NCBI RefSeq assembly: GCF_030380735.1
Contig: NZ_JAUDRZ010000025.1
Span: 124,001 to 188,000 of the forward strand
From: Rhizobium sp. S152
GTDB taxonomy: Bacteria > Pseudomonadota > Alphaproteobacteria > Rhizobiales > Rhizobiaceae
Direction of reading: 5' to 3'
DNA length: 64,000 nt
In this document: in pieces, positions 61,073 to 64,000 of the stretch
How the letters are laid out: every line of letters starts with the position of its first letter
How positions within the stretch are numbered: the stretch's first letter is position 1
Program-made: the position numbers and the translations under genes
The notes under the pieces: generated by a model
Seen by the model: the letters and a program-made list of their open reading frames with translations, nothing else
Database searches by the model: none
What the model was told of the DNA's origin: nothing

Positions 61073-61972
61073 TTGACCTTGGAAGCGCCTCCCCTTCGGC
61101 GAAAGCTCGCCGCCATTCTCGCCGCCGACATTGAGGGCTACTCCCGCCTCATGCACTCAGACGAGGAAAGGACGTTGGCAATGTTGACCGGGCATCGAGC
61201 GACGGTCGACGCCTTGATTGAAGCTGCTGACGGCCAAATCTTTGGTACTGCCGGCGATAGCGTCCTAGCGGAATTCCCAAGCGTGGTGCAGGCTTTCAAC
61301 TGCGCCATTGCCATCCAGTTAGCTATTGACGCAGCCAATCAAGATGTTGATGTCGAACATCAAATGAGATTTCGCATCGGGATTAACGTCGGCGACGTGA
61401 TGGTGAAGAACGGAGACATTTTCGGCGACGGCGTCAATATCGCAGCGCGACTAGAGTCACTCGCGGACGCAGGTGGAATATGCGTTACGCGGGGCGTTCG
61501 AGACCATATGCGCGACCGGGTTGAAGCGACGTTTGAGGACATGGGAGAACAGAGCGTCAAAAATATCGCTCGCCCCGTCCGCGTGTTCAAGGTTGTTTTC
61601 AGCGACGATTACGAGCCTGTGTTGTCTGGTTCACCTGCGTCGGTCGACTTCGTTGACGATACGCAATCAGCTAGTCGCGATCACGCTGACGCGGAAGAGG
61701 TTGCTTTTTGGGAGGCCATTAGCGAGGACGATGACGGTACGGAAGTCCGCCTCTACCTTGAACGGTACCCAAATGGCGCCTTCGTTGCGCTTGCAAACGT
61801 CCGCCTCGATCGCGAGTCGATCCCTCAAGAGGATCCTGCAGTCGAAGTTGCGTTCTGGGAAAGCGTTAGAGACAGCAGCAAGGCGTCGATGATTGAGGCA
61901 TACTTAAATCGATATCCGACAGGCAAGTTCGCCGAACTCGCGAAGATTCTGCTGGCCGAGCACGACATGTGA
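61073..61972 (+). CDS. Class III adenylate/guanylate cyclase with C-terminal F-W...Y-P repeats
   Basis: 299 residues. The cyclase domain (about 10-180) has A-A-I-L-A-A-D-I-E-G-Y-S-R-L-M, G-D-S-V-L-A-E-F, R-I-G-I-N-V-G-D-V and G-V-N-I-A-A-R-L-E. Two copies of an A-F-W-E-[AS]-[IV] ... Y-L-[EN]-R-Y-P-[NT]-G-x-F repeat follow (about 207-245 and 258-296), a module seen after rhizobial cyclases and thought to bind proteins. TTG start. Soluble; makes cAMP most likely. Only 8 bases after the preceding stop. Confidence 0.88.
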   Translation: MTLEAPPLRRKLAAILAADIEGYSRLMHSDEERTLAMLTGHRATVDALIEAADGQIFGTAGDSVLAEFPSVVQAFNCAIAIQLAIDAANQDVDVEHQMRFRIGINVGDVMVKNGDIFGDGVNIAARLESLADAGGICVTRGVRDHMRDRVEATFEDMGEQSVKNIARPVRVFKVVFSDDYEPVLSGSPASVDFVDDTQSASRDHADAEEVAFWEAISEDDDGTEVRLYLERYPNGAFVALANVRLDRESIPQEDPAVEVAFWESVRDSSKASMIEAYLNRYPTGKFAELAKILLAEHDM

Positions 61973-62028
61973 ACGCCTAGATCAGGCACCCGACGTTTTC
62001 GAGAGCAAGTTGTTTTCCGCGTGGGACT

Positions 62029-62053
62029 GGAACAGCGAGGCCACATGAGCGTT
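62029..62053 (+). promoter_or_regulatory. Exact EcfG-type promoter
   Basis: GGAAC-N16-CGTT, 37 bases before the DUF3309 start. Confidence 0.82.
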
Positions 62054-62090
62054 CAAATGTTGCAGTTCTTTCAACCAGGGGATTAAGAAC

Positions 62091-62270
62091 ATGAGTACTC
62101 TTCTGATAATCGTCATTCTTCTCGTGCTGCTCGGCGGCGGCGGCGGATATTACGCCCACGGTCGTTACGGCGGCCGGGGCTTAGGTGGCGTCTTGGGGTT
62201 GATCGTGGTGGTGTTGATCATCCTGTGGCTGCTTGGTGCCTTGCACGGCGGCGCCACTCCGCCCGTTTGA
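62091..62270 (+). CDS. DUF3309 small membrane protein
   Basis: 59 residues: membrane helix 1 (T-L-L-I-I-V-I-L-L-V-L-L-G-G), a Gly/Tyr/His/Arg loop (Y-Y-A-H-G-R-Y-G-G-R-G), then helix 2 (G-V-L-G-L-I-V-V-V-L-I-I-L-W-L-L-G). This is the DUF3309 pattern. Exact EcfG-type promoter before it and a strong terminator after it define a monocistronic stress gene. Confidence 0.88.
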   Translation: MSTLLIIVILLVLLGGGGGYYAHGRYGGRGLGGVLGLIVVVLIILWLLGALHGGATPPV

Positions 62271-62295
62271 ACCAGTCCCGACAGCAAGATCGGAC

Positions 62296-62328
62296 GACCC
62301 CGCGCCCAAGGCGCGGGGTCTTTTTTTT
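62296..62328 (+). terminator. Strong intrinsic terminator
   Basis: Perfect 11-bp stem GACCCCGCGCC / GGCGCGGGGTC, short loop, then eight T. Confidence 0.95.
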
Positions 62329-62538
62329 GGACACGGCGCTCATTGCTGGCAAACGGTGGCCCCGTTGCGAAGCACTTCAGGTCCTTCAACCGAGCGACCG
62401 GCATTCTTTAGGTTGTAAATTGGATTGTTGTGCGATAGCCGGTTCGAGGAGATTGAATATGTCGCGTAGTGCACTATGTGCGCGAGGCTGCAATTCGACA
62501 TCAACTAATACTTCTCCGCGCTCGTTTCAGAGGATTTC

Positions 62539-64000
62539 ATGCCGCATAACGCACCGCAAGACCATTCCAAGCGGGGGTTCGGACTCGACCCCATCATAGC
62601 TTTCAGCCTTGCTGGCGCGATCGTCTTTTTCCTTATCAGTGGCGTCTTCGCCTATATGAATCTGAAGACATTACGGCAAAACACCGATGAGATCGTTCAT
62701 TCGCACGAGGTGATCATTTCGTTGGATGAGCTGCTTTCCACAGCCCAGGACGCTGAAACTGGCCAACGGGGTTTTCTGCTGACGAACAGCGAGAGATATC
62801 TCGAGCCGTACAACAGGGCCTTAAATACCATTCCCAGCCAGTTGCAGACAATTGCGGACCTCACGAGCGACAATCCCGCTCAGGTTCGTCGTCTCCCGGT
62901 ACTGAAGCAGCACGTCGATGCAAAACTTTCGGAATTAAAACAGACGATTGAGCTCCGACAGACCCAAGGGGCCGAGCCCGCACTGGCCGTTGTCAACTCA
63001 GACCGCGGCAAGGTGGAGATGGACGCAATCCGCAGCCAGCTCTCGGCCATGAGCCAGGAGGAAGCGAATCTGCGCCTGCGGCGGTTGAACGAGATGAACG
63101 ACGCCTACGGAACCGCTCTGACCAGCAGCGTCCTAGCAGGTACTCTGGGCATCTTGCTGACCGTCGCCATCGGTGTCCTCATCCGCCGATCGACGCTGGC
63201 TCGGCGCCGCGACGAATGGCTTCAAGCAAGTAGCCTCGGCTTGGCCGCAGCGCTCATGGGTGATCAGCGCACCGAAAAGCTCGGTGAAAACATTCTCGCG
63301 TATCTAGCGAACCATCTTGGCGCTATCGCCGGTGCGATCTTCGTCGGAACCCCTGATCTATATCGGCGTGCTTCTACATACGGCGTTCCTCCCGACGCCA
63401 AGATGCCGGAACAGATCAAGCCGCGCGAAGGTTTGCTGGGACAGGCTGTCGCTGAAGGGGCGCCCATCATCGTCGACGACGTGCCAGAAGACTATCTTGT
63501 GTTCGGCTCTGCGTTGGGACGCCACAAGCCGCGGCAACTGGTCATCGCACCTGCCGCGATCGACGCCCACGTAAATACGGTGCTGGAGCTGGGATTTCTG
63601 CGGCCCGTCGACGAACAGGTTTTGGAATTCCTCCGTCAAGCATCTTCCACCATTGCAACCGCAATCCGCTCGGCAAATTATCGCAGCGAGCTTCAGAACT
63701 TCCTGGAGGAAACCCAGCGACAGTCAGAAGAGCTGCAGGTCCAGAGTGAAGAACTGCGCGTTTCGAACGAGGAGCTAGAGGAGCAGAGCCGCGCGCTGAA
63801 GGAGTCGCAGGCACGTCTCGAACAGCAGCAGGTCGAGCTCGAGCAAACGAATTCCCAGCTCGAGGAACAGGCTCAGCAGCTTGAATCTCAGCGGGATGAT
63901 CTCGAGCGCGCCAATGCATCGAGCCTGCTGAAGGCCCGCGAATTGGAGCAGGCCAGCCGTTATAAGTCGGACTTCCTCGCCAACATGTCCCACGAGTTGC
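62539..64000 (+). CDS. CHASE3-GAF hybrid-type histidine kinase (partial)
   Basis: At least 487 residues, running off the right edge. Membrane helix at about 17-38, CHASE3 sensor (A-Q-D-A-E-T-G-Q-R-G-F-L-L-T), second helix at about 195-215, GAF domain (about 240-375: G-L-L-G-Q-A-V-A-E-G), a long Glu/Gln coiled coil (E-E-L-Q-V-Q-S-E-E-L), and the start of the HisKA domain with the phospho-His in L-A-N-M-S-H-E-L. Such kinases often continue with ATPase and receiver domains. Start after CAGAGGATTTC. Confidence 0.92.
   Translation, partial: MPHNAPQDHSKRGFGLDPIIAFSLAGAIVFFLISGVFAYMNLKTLRQNTDEIVHSHEVIISLDELLSTAQDAETGQRGFLLTNSERYLEPYNRALNTIPSQLQTIADLTSDNPAQVRRLPVLKQHVDAKLSELKQTIELRQTQGAEPALAVVNSDRGKVEMDAIRSQLSAMSQEEANLRLRRLNEMNDAYGTALTSSVLAGTLGILLTVAIGVLIRRSTLARRRDEWLQASSLGLAAALMGDQRTEKLGENILAYLANHLGAIAGAIFVGTPDLYRRASTYGVPPDAKMPEQIKPREGLLGQAVAEGAPIIVDDVPEDYLVFGSALGRHKPRQLVIAPAAIDAHVNTVLELGFLRPVDEQVLEFLRQASSTIATAIRSANYRSELQNFLEETQRQSEELQVQSEELRVSNEELEEQSRALKESQARLEQQQVELEQTNSQLEEQAQQLESQRDDLERANASSLLKARELEQASRYKSDFLANMSHEL

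Noticed and set aside
1..64000. CRISPR arrays, rRNA and tRNA genes
   Set aside because: No regularly spaced direct repeats and no recognisable tRNA or rRNA sequence found on reading; a covariance-model scan would be needed to be certain.

Overview
The window reads as accessory DNA from a Rhizobiaceae-type alphaproteobacterium (Rhizobium/Agrobacterium/Ensifer group), probably a secondary replicon or a variable chromosomal island. Pointers are the HWE/HisKA_2 histidine kinases, BA14K, CsbD, DUF2934 and DUF3309 proteins, PagL, many single-domain response regulators, and repeated GGAAC-N16/17-CGTT promoters of the alphaproteobacterial general stress sigma factor EcfG. I see no ribosomal, tRNA or core housekeeping gene.

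Left part (1-14.8 kb) is a mobile, conflict-type island. It opens with the end of a TniB-like ATPase and tniQ (Tn7/Tn5053-type transposition), then an orphan AbiEi-type antitoxin, a MazG-like NTP pyrophosphohydrolase and a HigB toxin with a HigA-ImmA/IrrE antitoxin. A minus-strand row follows: a frameshifted Swt1-like HEPN protein, a thymidylate-synthase-fold enzyme whose substrate-selecting Asn is Asp (the dCMP-type residue), and an alpha-glutamyl/putrescinyl-thymine pyrophosphorylase-like protein. Next is a complete His-Xaa-Ser peptide-modification operon (hxsD-hxsB-hxsC-hxsA), and then a decayed pair of a helical protein and an SMC-like ATPase.

Middle part (14.8-31 kb): a split blue-light c-di-GMP module (EAL phosphodiesterase overlapping a BLUF protein), a TetR repressor with a palindromic operator divergent from a TetX-like flavin monooxygenase, small envelope and stress proteins (BON, CsbD), an XRE regulator with a broken LOV domain, a frameshifted 5TM-PAS-PAS-GGDEF cyclase, then SDR-treZ-DUF2934 and a secreted PQQ-type sugar dehydrogenase fused to a PEBP domain.

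Right part (31-64 kb) is dominated by general-stress and signalling genes: DUF2934 proteins (one fused to a receiver domain), receiver-only regulators, a PAS-HWE kinase, a LOV histidine kinase overlapping its receiver partner, a ferritin-like gene, CsbD, a YflT-like stress protein, DUF3309, a periplasmic binding protein paired with a diguanylate cyclase, a class III adenylate cyclase and, at the right edge, a CHASE3-GAF histidine kinase. Six exact EcfG-type promoters sit just upstream of correctly oriented starts here.

The window is also rich in damaged genes: frameshifts in the HEPN gene, SMC-like ATPase, GGDEF cyclase, mscL, the ferritin-like gene and a small hypothetical; truncations of LOV, DUF2171, exonuclease III, an HTH gene and a flavin monooxygenase; and two broken TnpB-type genes. 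Either the region is decaying or the assembly carries indel errors; raw reads would decide.
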